Of a DNA stretch of 64,000 nucleotides, positions 10,958 through 21,091 are shown piece by piece. The stretch lies in the NCBI GenBank assembly GCA_036429605.1, contig JAVFKD010000016.1:4340001-4404000 (forward strand), given 5' to 3'. The notes beneath the pieces were generated by a model. That model was given only the letters and a program-made list of their open reading frames with translations. It was not told the DNA's origin and searched no databases. Position numbers and translations under genes: made by a program. This DNA is from Cladobotryum mycophilum. Taxonomy: Eukaryota > Ascomycota > Sordariomycetes > Hypocreales > Hypocreaceae. Every line of letters starts with the position of its first letter. Positions within the stretch are counted from its first letter, which is position 1.

Positions 10958-11201
10958 CTAATAGCAAGTACCCCAAGGCCCATCTGGATCAGTCTGCACA
11001 CATCCCAGGCTGCAGCAATCGCGGTCATTTATACAGACATCTGGTACGCATAAGTGACCATATTAACAAGACAAAAGCTGCTCGTTCTTGGGAGCTTCAC
11101 TTACCTCCGCTCTTCATGCATTTGCGTTTGTCATCAAGTGTCGTCGCATTGATTGAGACCAAGATATTTGAAAGACACAGGATAAGCGTCGTAAACTTCA
11201 T
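10958..11201 (-). CDS. Small cysteine-rich secreted protein with knottin-like spacing
   Basis: Too short for a standard open-frame listing, but the two exons join cleanly: 11201-11105 and 11040-10958, with a 64-base intron GTAAGT..CCAG. They give 59 residues ending in TAG. The first 19 or so residues (MKFTTLILCLSNILVSINA) form a signal peptide. The mature part has six cysteines spaced C-x6-C-x5-CC-x3-C-x10-C, the inhibitor-cystine-knot pattern, with motifs CMKSGDVC, CCSLGC and GPWGTCY. Splicing puts all six cysteines in one frame, strong support for a real gene. Secreted knottins in fungi can be effectors, antimicrobials or inhibitors. Nothing here tells which. Confidence 0.7.
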
Positions 11202-12858
11202 GATGTCGTGGAAGAGAGTGGTTAAGTCAACGATCTAAAGCAAATATCTCTAATGTAAAAAATAAAATATAAAAATAAAATAAAATCTCTCAGCATCTCG
11301 AAAGAATAAATGTCCTTCCTTTTATAGATACAAGGCATTTCTCTCCTCTCTAGCCTGTGATGTAACCTCAAAGGCGTTAGCCGGTGAGACCGAATATCCC
11401 GAATCTACGCTTTGACAATGGAATATCGCCTACCCGGGAGCTGAAGGAGAGAAATGCTAGGGAAGATGATCATCGTCAATCAATGTGGTTTTGCCTCTAT
11501 TTAATTCAGTTATTCCACATCTCTTGCATCTACATTAACTACCTTCTGTTGTTCTGTGCACGTTATCTGTGAATGAGAACATTGTTTACCTATCCATCGG
11601 ATTCCCGCACCTAGTTGCCTCATGGTTTTGACTCTTGACAAATATCACCTTCATCTTCATCCATCTAAATATCGTAAATGGTGGTCGTGCGTGTGATATA
11701 CATTCTTTATTCGGTACCGACGCTTAATCTCGTTTGATGCATCTGGAATGGTGCGTGCTTGACTTTTACCCATGAATTTCCAACTTCTCTATGCTATGGA
11801 CTCTGCCTATATTTGGCACACGCTCTATTTCGGACAATCTTCTACATAATTTGCTTCTCATACCTGTCAGTTGCGTTCTGTTCTTCTAGTTGGATGCTGA
11901 CGTGAATCGACACTAATTTGCCATGTTCTGTACTTGGTCTCGACTGATCTGACTGTGATCTGTCCAACGTATCCCTTTATATTGATCTGAAACTGTCTTT
12001 GACTGACTCCACTTGCTGTCTTCACACATCGAAGGATGCCGGCTGGACTTGCTTATCGGCTTTCCATCTTGGGCTTGAGACATTGAATTGAGACTCAGCA
12101 TTCAAAAGCAGGTCGCCGAGATTGCAGGCTACGTAGGTGACAGCTTGCCTGGGTGTTTTCCTTTCTTTTTGTTTCTGCATGTGGAGCATAATGCTTCATT
12201 TGTTTCACACTATTCTCAGTAGATGTGATCACCTGAGCGGCACAGAGAAACATGTTTCTGGCGAGATGAATGCTGGGCCGCTATGTCATTGATCTTGATC
12301 TTGCGCTAATCGAAACATGCATACTACTGCTCGTTCTATCTTACCTCTGACATGATCTGCGACCAATTTTTTTTCAGGGTTTATAACCATTACCCATAAA
12401 AGCCTTTAGATGGGTCTGCCTTGTTCAGAGAAGCGGTATTAGGTGTGGGTAGAAAGCGTACGTGGGGTGAGATTTGAATATATATGTCTTATAGATGTGC
12501 TTTTTATACTCTGCATCATGTATCATATACCTTTTAACATACTAACTGGTCGTAAAGACCATGTGATAAGTGCTTAGACAAGACAGTTTCATACTGAGTT
12601 GTGGAATCATGGGTAGGGCGTATAGATGACCAGCTTGAACTTAATATTGGCAGTCGTGTGGGCCTGCGTGGAGTTCTTTTGGTTTTCCGTACCCGAGTAG
12701 ATCGCCATCCAGCTCGGCAGCACGGTTTGCCCGATATGGCCTGATGCCAAGTATTGGAAGAAACCTGATCATGCAAGGGAGTGAAGCCGATCTCCTTGTG
12801 ACGCCTCTGCAGATATAAATATGGAGCTGCAGCGCTCGACATTTGAGTTGGACCAGCA
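11202..12858. other. 1.65 kb intergenic, no gene supported
   Basis: AT-leaning sequence. The A-rich block 11255-11285 lies just upstream of the knottin-like gene and may be part of its promoter. Short open frames around 12534-12940 on the minus strand have no recognisable features and overlap the P450 start. Confidence 0.4.
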
Positions 12859-14720
12859 ATGGCTTCCCAACTGTTGATGAACACCACATTTGGTGGAGTA
12901 ATGGATATTCACCACTCCGCTGTTCCCATCTTGATGCCATGGGCTGCCTGCCCTAGCATTTTAGCTTGGATGATGCTTCCATTTGCATCTGTGAGCAACA
13001 CTCTCTCATCTTGCACACTGTTTGTGCTAACTGACTAACGCTATTTACTAGATTATCCTCTACTGTGTTTACGAATTGTATTTCCATCCTCTGGCAAAAT
13101 ACCCGGGTCCACTATTGGCCAAGTTTACTATATTGCGTGCTACCTACCATGCTTGGAAAGAAGACATCCACTTGGATATGTTTCATTGCCACCAGAAATA
13201 CGGTACGCACAATACTTCTCTTGCCGTTTGCGTTCATTGACCGACAGACATCTAGGCCCAATTGTTCGATACGCGCCTGACTTTGTCCTATTTGATACAC
13301 CCTCTGCAATCAAAGGTAAGACCCCTGCACAGCTAACGCTTCCTCTTTTTCCGAACGTGTGCTAATACTGGCGTGTAGATATCTATGGCACCAAGAGCAA
13401 CACCTGGAAGCATCATAATTTTGCCACATTAAGCCCCAAATCCGTTAACCTCTTTACTGCTCACGACAAAAAGGAGCATGCCAAGCGCCGTCGACTTGTT
13501 GGTCCTTCATTCAGCGATAATAACATGCAACGCTTCGAGAAAAACTTAATACACCACTGTCAGACACTGTGCGAACAGCTATATCCCTCTCGGGAGAGGC
13601 ATGAGCGAACCGACAGCTGGGGTCCGGCAATGAATATGTCAGATTGGTGCAGATACCTCGCCTTCGACGTTATATCCGAGTTCCTCTTTGGCATAACCGG
13701 TAACTTGTTGCAGTCCAACGAATGGCGCCACATGGAGCACAGCGTCGCAGATCATAGTCGTAGAAATGCAGTTCTTCTCTGGTTACCGATTCTGATGGTG
13801 GGAAGACTGGACAAGATACTTTACAAAGACGCGGTCGAAGGCACGAAGAAGCTATGGCAGTGGATTCAGTATGCAGTTGAACGGAGCGCAGCATGCAATG
13901 CCACAGAGAGTCTCTTCTCGCGTCTCACTGGAGCTAAGGATAAAGAGACAGGCACTTCACTTACCGACGAGCAGATCCGATCAGAACTAGGAGTCGCGGT
14001 GGTTGCAGGTGAGCACTGCGCACTAATCCAGCCCTTTCCTCGTGTCTATAGCTGACGTCTCCCCAAGGCATGGATACAACGGCATCAGCAATATCAGCAT
14101 TGCTCTTCTACCTAAGTCGAAATAAGCAAATTTACGACAGGCTGACAGCAGAGATCCGAGGCGCCTTTGGGAGCATTGACGAGATTCGACATGGAAAGCA
14201 ACTGAAGAGCTGCACATATCTGCACGCCTGCATCGAAGAAACTTTGCGCATGACTCCACCCGTCGGATCATCCACATGGCGAGAGGTCGGGCCAGGAGGT
14301 GAAAACGTTGATGGCCATTTTATTCCCAAAGGTTGCTGTGTCGGCACTAGCATATACAGCATACATCACAACGAGGCATACTTCTCCAAGCCCCACGAGT
14401 TTATCCCAGAACGATGGCTCCCAGACTCTGACATTCTTGCAACGAAATCTGCCTGCCTCGCCTTTTCTAGTGGCTCGAGGAGTTGTATCGGCCGACCGCT
14501 AGCATACTCGGAGTTTCAGCTAACAGTGACTCTATTGATCTGGACGCATGACTTCCGAGCAGTTCCAGGAACACGAGGTAAACTAGGGGGTGGCCGTATG
14601 CCGCATCAAGGTGAAAGCCCCGTTGGCAGGGCGAATCCCAACGAGTTTCAGCTGCAAGAGAGGATCATTAGTGTCTCAGAGGGGCCACTACTTCAATTTC
14701 GGCCTAGAAAGCTACAATGA
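12859..14720 (+). CDS. Cytochrome P450 monooxygenase
   Basis: Five exons: 12859-12990, 13052-13202, 13256-13315, 13379-14008 and 14068-14720, giving 541 residues with no breaks. The N-terminus has a hydrophobic anchor (around residues 20-50), then FHPLAKYPGP, the usual proline-rich hinge. Splicing creates YGPIVRYAPD and DIYG. The I-helix oxygen-binding motif AGMDTT spans the last intron. The ExxR motif is EETLR, and the haem-binding loop is FSSGSRSCIGRPLAY with its Cys ligand. It is probably an endoplasmic-reticulum enzyme of secondary metabolism or detoxification in the broad fungal CYP group. I cannot assign a subfamily. Neighbouring genes do not form an obvious biosynthetic cluster with it. 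Confidence 0.9.
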
Positions 14721-15590
14721 GAACGATGTGCGAATTTCTTGTAGTTTGCGCTCCCGGGATGGGCTGGATTGTATGTTTTTAATGGTCTGCAACAAAGATG
14801 TATACTATAGAATGGATGGAAACAAGCTCTTTCACAATAGCGTGTTCGTTGCGGTGTAGCAAACAAAGAGGAAATTAAAAAGAAATTGACATAAATGATC
14901 CATGGAGAGATTTAAGTTATCAAGTATATTTATCGAGATCTTCAATCTCTTGGACAGTACGACTTCTGGTTACGTTACATGCAGCAACGGAGCCGTTGGA
15001 AAGTTCACCGAGCAAAGAGTGTGAGAATGGTTAGCCAACCCGGTAGTTGGAGTCGAGTGCCGGCCCGAGCCAGATGACAGGACCCCCTCATTCACAGGAC
15101 AGGTAGTCTATGCAGTAACAATGCAACATCTCTATCGGCAGGTTTAATTTCCTATATCTATGGTTAGTCCTTAGATCATTATTACTCCTGTAATTCATTG
15201 CTTTCTGTCTCCTTATTCTTGTTGTTTTTGCCACGTTCTATGCATCCTGGTGTTTCTAAATCAAGACGCCAAGCAACCCCTCCTCAGCTGTCATCGACCG
15301 TGTGTGTGTTGATGACCGCGATCCCGAGCTCCAATGCCCCTCTATCGATAACGTTGCTAGGAGCTCGTACTGGTTTGAGGGGTTGTGGGTGTTGCCATCA
15401 CAATACGTGGCAGTGTTATATTGGAGCCCGCTTGTTCTATTGTTAGCCAAGAGCGCTTTGATTCTGCTTGATTGGTCTGCGCACGCCGGAGATGGATGGC
15501 GCAGAGCCATCAGCCACTCTTGGAGAGCGGAGATGGAGTGGAGGTGTAACAGATTCGCGTTGGCTTGCGTTGGGCTACCTCCCTAAGCTC
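14721..15590. other. Intergenic, no gene supported
   Basis: About 870 bases between the P450 and the lectin promoter. Open frames at 15198-15586 overlap each other in several frames and show no coding character. Confidence 0.4.
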
Positions 15591-15594
15591 CCGT

Positions 15595-15602
15595 TTATAT
15601 AA
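15595..15602 (+). promoter_or_regulatory. TATA box of the CVNH-LysM gene
   Basis: TTATATAA lies 96 bases upstream of the ATG at 15698, followed by a pyrimidine-rich leader (CATCTTCCCCTC). This is the typical arrangement for a strongly expressed fungal gene. Confidence 0.5.
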
Positions 15603-15697
15603 CGTTCGACACCATCTTCCCCTCAATTCGTTTTTGGACAGTCATCATCACCATTGTATAACAAACGCTTCAAAGTTTTTATCTTCACCTAGTTACC

Positions 15698-16786
15698 ATG
15701 AGCGGCTACAACAACTACCAAAACAACGACTACCAGCAAGGTGGTGACTACCGACAGGGTGACAACCGACAGGAAGGTTACCAGCAGGGTGGCTACCAGC
15801 AGCAGCAAGGTGGCTACCAACAGGGTGGCTATGAACAAGGTGGTGGTAATGGCGGTTCTGCCAATGACTACTACAACGATGCCTCGGCCGACCAGCAGCG
15901 ACAACAACAATATGGCAATGAAAACTTTGGTGAGGGGGGCGGCGACGGCGAGCGGGGTGTGATGGGTGCCCTGGCCGGTGGTGCTGCGGGGGCCTTTGGC
16001 GGTTCCAAAATCGGCGGCAAGGCAACGGGCCACAGCAAGACGAGCGCCTTCGTCGGCGCCATTGCCGGTGCCTTTGCCGGCTCCAAGATGCAGGACAAGG
16101 CAGAGGACTGGAAGCACGAGCGAGACGATAAGAAGGACGAGGAGAAGAAACAACACGAGGAAGAAAAGAGGCGACGCGAGGAGGAGAAGAACCAGAAGAA
16201 CCAGGAGCACGAGCGTCGCGACGACTCGGGCGGTTCGAAGCCTCGCAGCGGTCACTTTGCTGGCAGCTTCACCTCTTCTTCCCGTGACGTCCGTCTCGAT
16301 GATGGCGGTGACTTCAACCTTCGTGCATCGTGCAAGCGAGGCGACGGAGACTACCAGTCCTCCACCATCAGCCTGAACAAGATCCTCGAAAACGACGGGG
16401 GTAGCTTCCGCTGGTCCAGCGGTCGCAGCAGCGGCGGTGGCGGCGGCGGCTCTCAGAGCGTCACCGTCCAACAGGGCGACACGCTCCGCAGCATCGCCGC
16501 GAGCCACGGAACCACCTTTGATGAAATCGCCAGACACAATGGCATCAGCAACCCTGATCTGATTTACCCTGGCCAGACTCTCCAGATCCCTGGTGGCGGC
16601 GGCGGCGGCGGCAACCGCAACGATAGCGGAGGCAACTTTGGCTCCTCTGCGCGCAATGTGCGACTTATTGATGGTGGGCAGACGCTGGAGGCTGAGCTGC
16701 GTCGCGAGAATGGCGACTGGATTACGAGCACCATCAACCTGGATGAGAGGATCGCCAATAGAAATGGAGTATTGGAACTTATTTAA
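15698..16786 (+). CDS. CVNH-LysM lectin (type III, LysM inserted in a cyanovirin-N homology domain)
   Basis: Single exon, 362 residues. Residues 1-60 are Gly-Gln-Tyr repeats (QQGGYQQGGY type). Residues 86-130 form a Gly/Ala-rich segment (GALAGGAAGAFGGSKIGG) of glycine-zipper style. Residues 130-170 are a very charged Lys/Glu/Arg helix. The first CVNH half (about 184-245) has GSFTSSSRDVRL and CKRGDGDYQSSTISL. A LysM module (about 253-297) follows with VQQGDTLRSIAASHGTTFDEIARHNGI, IYPGQTLQIP. The second CVNH half (about 310-362) has SARNVRLIDGG and WITSTINLDERI. This insertion architecture is known from the Magnaporthe CVNH-LysM protein. CVNH binds mannose-type glycans and LysM binds GlcNAc polymers. 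There is no signal peptide, so it is probably intracellular or unconventionally released. Confidence 0.9.
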   Translation: MSGYNNYQNNDYQQGGDYRQGDNRQEGYQQGGYQQQQGGYQQGGYEQGGGNGGSANDYYNDASADQQRQQQYGNENFGEGGGDGERGVMGALAGGAAGAFGGSKIGGKATGHSKTSAFVGAIAGAFAGSKMQDKAEDWKHERDDKKDEEKKQHEEEKRRREEEKNQKNQEHERRDDSGGSKPRSGHFAGSFTSSSRDVRLDDGGDFNLRASCKRGDGDYQSSTISLNKILENDGGSFRWSSGRSSGGGGGGSQSVTVQQGDTLRSIAASHGTTFDEIARHNGISNPDLIYPGQTLQIPGGGGGGGNRNDSGGNFGSSARNVRLIDGGQTLEAELRRENGDWITSTINLDERIANRNGVLELI

Positions 16787-17217
16787 AGAAGATGGTAGTT
16801 TAGTAACCTGGCCTAGGTCGGAGAATAATGAATGATGTTTTCTCGTTACCTACCTCTTATGGTGATTTAGTAGTCAACGCACGACGCAGTGAAGGTTATT
16901 ATACTGGGACGCATGCAGTAGAATGGGCGTCCAACAGTGAGAAGTTTGTTCTTCTAGGCGTAGCTTGGCTGACAGAGCTGGACAGCATGCCCGCCACTAA
17001 GACGATCATATCACTGCCCGAGCATTCGCTATACATCTTTCCCAGCGGGGCTTCCCATGCCATTATTGTGTAATAGGCTTCACCACCACCTATCAGTGGC
17101 TGTCACAGTGAGATAACATCACTGGTTTAGCTGGACCTCGACGGAGAGAAAGTATGTGAGCTACCACGTCTCTTTCTTTGTGCTACATAATACCGAGGCA
17201 CTTTAATTACATGACCT
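16787..17217. other. Intergenic; one unrecognised open frame at 16828-17073
   Basis: An 81-codon plus-strand frame starts 41 bases after the lectin stop. It has no signal peptide, no recognisable domain and no splice support, so I do not call it a gene. Confidence 0.35.
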
Positions 17218-18400
17218 TCATTCTGGGATCCTTACAACAAGTCTCCCCACTACCTCGTCCTGTCTGAGTGCATCAAACAGATGAGGAATCTCATCAAACT
17301 CTTTGACGTGAATAAGTGGGCTGATGGTTCCCGCGACAGCTCTCTCCAGTAGCTCCTCCATCTGTTTTTCGGTTCCAACAGCCACTCCTGTGATTGTAAG
17401 TGCTAAATAAAACTTGTCAGCAAATTGAATAATTGGGATATGCCTTTGGGTAGACAATGCATACCTCGTGCCGAGAAGAGGCTGGCAGAAATTGGTATAT
17501 TAAAGGTGGCACGAGGTAAGCCGATGAACACCAACAATCCAGTGTTTCGCACCAGCTTGGGTGCAAGCTCAAATGCGTCCTCGGAGCCAGAGACCACCAA
17601 GCAAGCATGTGCACCCTCACCTCCTGTGATGGCCTTGACCCTTTGTTCGACATCCTCCGTGGCAAAGTCAATAAACTCGTGTGCGCCGCATTGGAGACTC
17701 AACTCGCGCTTCTTTGATCCGGAGTCGATGGCAATTATTTTGAGTTCTTTTAGCCTGCTGGCAATCTGCACTCCAAGATGCCCCAAACCGCCTCCAGAAC
17801 CTGAGAGCACGATCCAGCCATCACTAGGCACCTTGCCGTCGAGCTTCGCAACTGCGCCGGCCATGGTCAAGCCCGCACATAGTAGAGGACAGGCAACCTC
17901 GCTCGATAGGCCATCGGGGATCATGGTCAGATACCTGGCATCTGCCACCACATATTGCTGCAATGTTCCTCTAACATGAAGACCTGTGTTGACTTGCTTT
18001 GCGCAGTGATTCGGTGTTTGGGCCTGACAAGCCGAGCATTCACCGCAGGCGCTGAAGACCCATTTCACGCCCACCCTCTGGCCGAGCATGGAGTCTGTAA
18101 CATTTTCACCAGTCTTGACGACGATGCCAACTCCCTCATGACCGACAACCGGCTGATAACTGCCCCATCCAAGGAAAGCCCGTATTTCCGATTTGCTGTA
18201 GGACAGGGTCAGCGCTGAAATATTTCTTGACATGATAGAGTCAAACACTACCAGAGTCCACTATAGGCCAATTTAACAAGCACCTGATGCGTGTCTAGAC
18301 TACCAACTGGCGTATCGTCTTCGATTCGAATTGTTGCATTTGGACCAGGAGTGTGGATGATCGCAGCCTTTTGGACTGCAGGTATTGAGGGAGTCGCCAT
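17218..18400 (-). CDS. Zinc-dependent alcohol dehydrogenase (MDR family, yeast ADH type)
   Basis: Three exons: 18400-18252, 18195-17465 and 17402-17218, giving 354 residues, intact. The first splice creates the catalytic-zinc Cys in GLCKSEIRAFLGW. GHEGVG supplies the conserved His-Glu. The four structural-zinc cysteines are in CGECSACQAQTPNHC. The NAD-binding loop is SGSGGGLGHLGVQIA. The second intron lies in LFSARALTITGVAVG. The length matches fungal cytosolic ADHs (about 350). It probably oxidises or reduces small alcohols or aldehydes with NAD(H). It is convergent with the lectin gene on the left. Confidence 0.9.
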
Positions 18401-19638
18401 TATGCGCATAATCGTAGCCGAGAAGATTTAAGGCATTGATCTTTTTGAGTAGAAGAATAATACCTCAAAGTCTGGTATATTTATATATCTTTTATGGTGA
18501 TCAAGTCCATCATCGTCCCCGCATCGGCTTTGGAAGACGGTAATGAAGCTTATGCAACGGGATGAGCATTTGAACTCCAGTTGTTGGCTCTCGGAGTAGT
18601 GGGGTAAACAAAGATTGATCATGCACCCCTATACACGGCTTCTGGCTCGGCAGTAATCATTGCGATATGCGTATGAACAATGTTGTTACTGAAGAAGCAC
18701 CTGGATAACTTGATTCAGACTCACGCATGGCTCTCTTCACGTTTATTACACCGTCATTCCGATCTAATGCGTTAAACCATTTGGATCAATGCGTCATATC
18801 ATTTGCTACATAATGGCCTAGAAAAGAGAAACAGGATGTTTGATGAAGAGCATCGGGCGCAGACAAGATCAGAAACTCTAGCATGCTTGAATGTAACGCG
18901 CGCACCCACAGAAACATGAATGCCGACTCAGACATACAAAGGAGATTAACTAGCACGAGAATATATGGAAGCCGTCTATAGGCAATCCCTCCATGACTCT
19001 ATATTCATTGTCGCGTTTTTGCAATGACTTCAGATCCTTATATTCGGTCAACCAATGCATAAAGACTCAAGCCCGGTAAGGTAGAAGCTGAATGGCCTGA
19101 GCTGTTGCGGGTGTCTATGTGTAGATTCTACAGTGGTATTGTTATACCAGGCAGAAGAGATGTGAAAGAATGGCGAATTCCTCTTATACATGATTAAAGC
19201 AATGCAGAATAAAGGGCATGACTGAAGTTGGTACGGCAAGGGAGTTCAATTGCTAAGGCGAGTGGGGAAGGAAAATTATCAGTATGGCAGGGAATGGTAG
19301 GGGAATTCTCTGTCTATGTAGGTAGTGTTTCTTCGGGTTGTCTACTGGATGATGAGGGCTCCAGGGCTGTTAATGCCGCCAAAAAATGGAGAGACTGGTA
19401 TCCATGGATCGGCGAGCAAATCGATGCCAGACGCTCAATCAACCCCCCGCTCTCTGCCAACGCTGGTGGCACTCTCAGTCTCTGTACCCCCGCCGCTCTC
19501 AGGGCTCTTTTCCCATTTCCTTCTTTGGTTGCTTTTTATCGAGGCAATTTACTCCTACAGGCAGCTGCCTTATAAACAATCTAAGATTCCAAATAGATAA
19601 AGCATCGCTTGTATTGGACTTGAACCTTCTGAAGCACC
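18401..19638. other. 1.2 kb intergenic, no gene supported
   Basis: Several overlapping open frames between 19228 and 19757 compete in different frames and show no family features. The region may include an upstream exon of the SET gene, which I could not identify. Confidence 0.4.
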
Positions 19639-21033
19639 ATGAAGATACATCACGCATTACATGTATGCTCTCTCAGTTCCTTCTTCCAATTACAGCAAAA
19701 AGCCCCTACTTGTCCCGTCCGACAGCTACAACAAGATGTGCAAGATGCACACAATAAGTCGCCATTCACATTCAAGACACAAATGTGCGCAAACAAATAT
19801 TGCGTATACACCGACGAGCGGTTCTGGGGCGGGCGGGGCATCTCGTTCGTAACAACTGCGGATGCCATCAAGACGCCGGTGACGCAGGGACTGGAGCGAC
19901 ATTATCGAAAGGAAGTCGTGGCAAGGGTTGCAATCGATCCTTTCGAACAGCGTGAGATTGTCGGAAAGGGGATTGGGTTGGTTGCGAAGCGATTTCTGGA
20001 AAAGGGCGAGTTGATCATATGGGAGCCGCCGTCGCTCATGGTACATCTAGATATGCGAGACGACGTCCCCGAGGAACAGAGGCTGGCGATGCAGAGAGCG
20101 GCAGTGGATGCTCTTCCGCTCAAGGCCAAGTCTGAAACGCTTGGTTTGATGGGACATTGGGGAGGAGATCCCATCGAGGACAGACTAGATACCAACTCGT
20201 TCACCGTCACATTGGAGAAGCGAATGGACCACCACGCATTATTTACCCAGACCTCTGTAAGTCGTCCATTGAGTGTTCATCTACTACTCATTTAGTGGCA
20301 ATTAATTAATGAAGATTATAGAGGTTGAATCATGCATGCCGACCAAAGTGAGACTTCAAGGGCAAGCTCCAGTGTGACTAGATACCGAAAGCTGACCAGT
20401 TTGTCATAGTTGTTACTACCTATTCGACCGTGAAACCCTGACACACAGCGTTTATACTATCCGAGACGTACAACCCGGAGAAGAGCTCTCCATTTCATGT
20501 ATGTTGAAATGTTGCTTTCCACAACAATGGTGAGAACCAGACTTTTAACTTGATTCTTAACAGACATCGACCCTGTAGCTACGTACGCCGAACGGCAAGA
20601 AGAGATCCGAAACTGGGGCTTCAACTGCTCTTGTTTTGCATGCATGCTTCCTGTAGAAGCTCGTGAGATATCTGATGACAGGATCCGCTTAATCCATCAT
20701 TACACAAAGGAACTAGAGGATTGGTCTAGCGAAAGCTGTGGCACTCCGGACATGGCAGAAACTTTGATCGACATGTACCAGGATGAAGGCTTGTTCAGTA
20801 ACATAGCAGATGGCTACAAGTTGGCAGCTCATTCATACAGCGCCGTAAGAGACAAGTACAATGCGTTACGTACGGCGAACAACGCCATGGGATATGGGCT
20901 TCAGACATGGAAGTTCATGGGGATTCGTATGAGAGATGTTCTGGAATTGATGATGGATCCAGAGGCGCACTGGTCATGGAATCACAGGCCAAGGACGGAT
21001 AAGGATACTGGGCTGATGAAAGAACAGGATTAG
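19639..21033 (+). CDS. SET-domain protein
   Basis: Four exons: 19639-20256, 20322-20347, 20410-20498 and 20564-21033, giving 400 residues. The 26-base second exon carries the SET signature: splicing gives SRLNHACRPN followed by CYYLFDRETL, that is N-H-x-C-x-P-N. The third and fourth exons give GEELSISYIDP and the post-SET cysteines FNCSCFACM (CxCxxC). Upstream, KGIGLVAKRFLEKGELIIWEPP matches the start of the SET fold (G-x-G-L-x-A). These are fungal SET proteins related to the SET5/SMYD group, which may methylate histones or other proteins. The true start is uncertain: the first 45 residues are not family-like and an earlier exon could exist. It converges with the kexin-like gene, with 58 bases between stops. 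Confidence 0.85.
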
Positions 21034-21091
21034 ATTTCAAAAAGGATTCAATCATTCCATTTTAATTCGTCATGTCTATACTTTTTGGCCT

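Noticed and set aside
12534..12940. Minus-strand open frames before the P450
   Set aside because: They overlap the P450 first exon and show no recognisable feature.
13244..13255. P450 intron 2 acceptor at the earlier ACAG (13246 region)
   Set aside because: It would put a TAG in frame; the later CTAG acceptor gives the family-typical YGPIVRYAP.
15689..16537. Long minus-strand open frame opposite the CVNH-LysM gene (Leu/Val/Ala-rich)
   Set aside because: It is a shadow of the Gly/Gln/Lys-rich coding strand; it has no start context, domains or splice support, and the plus strand encodes a recognised protein.
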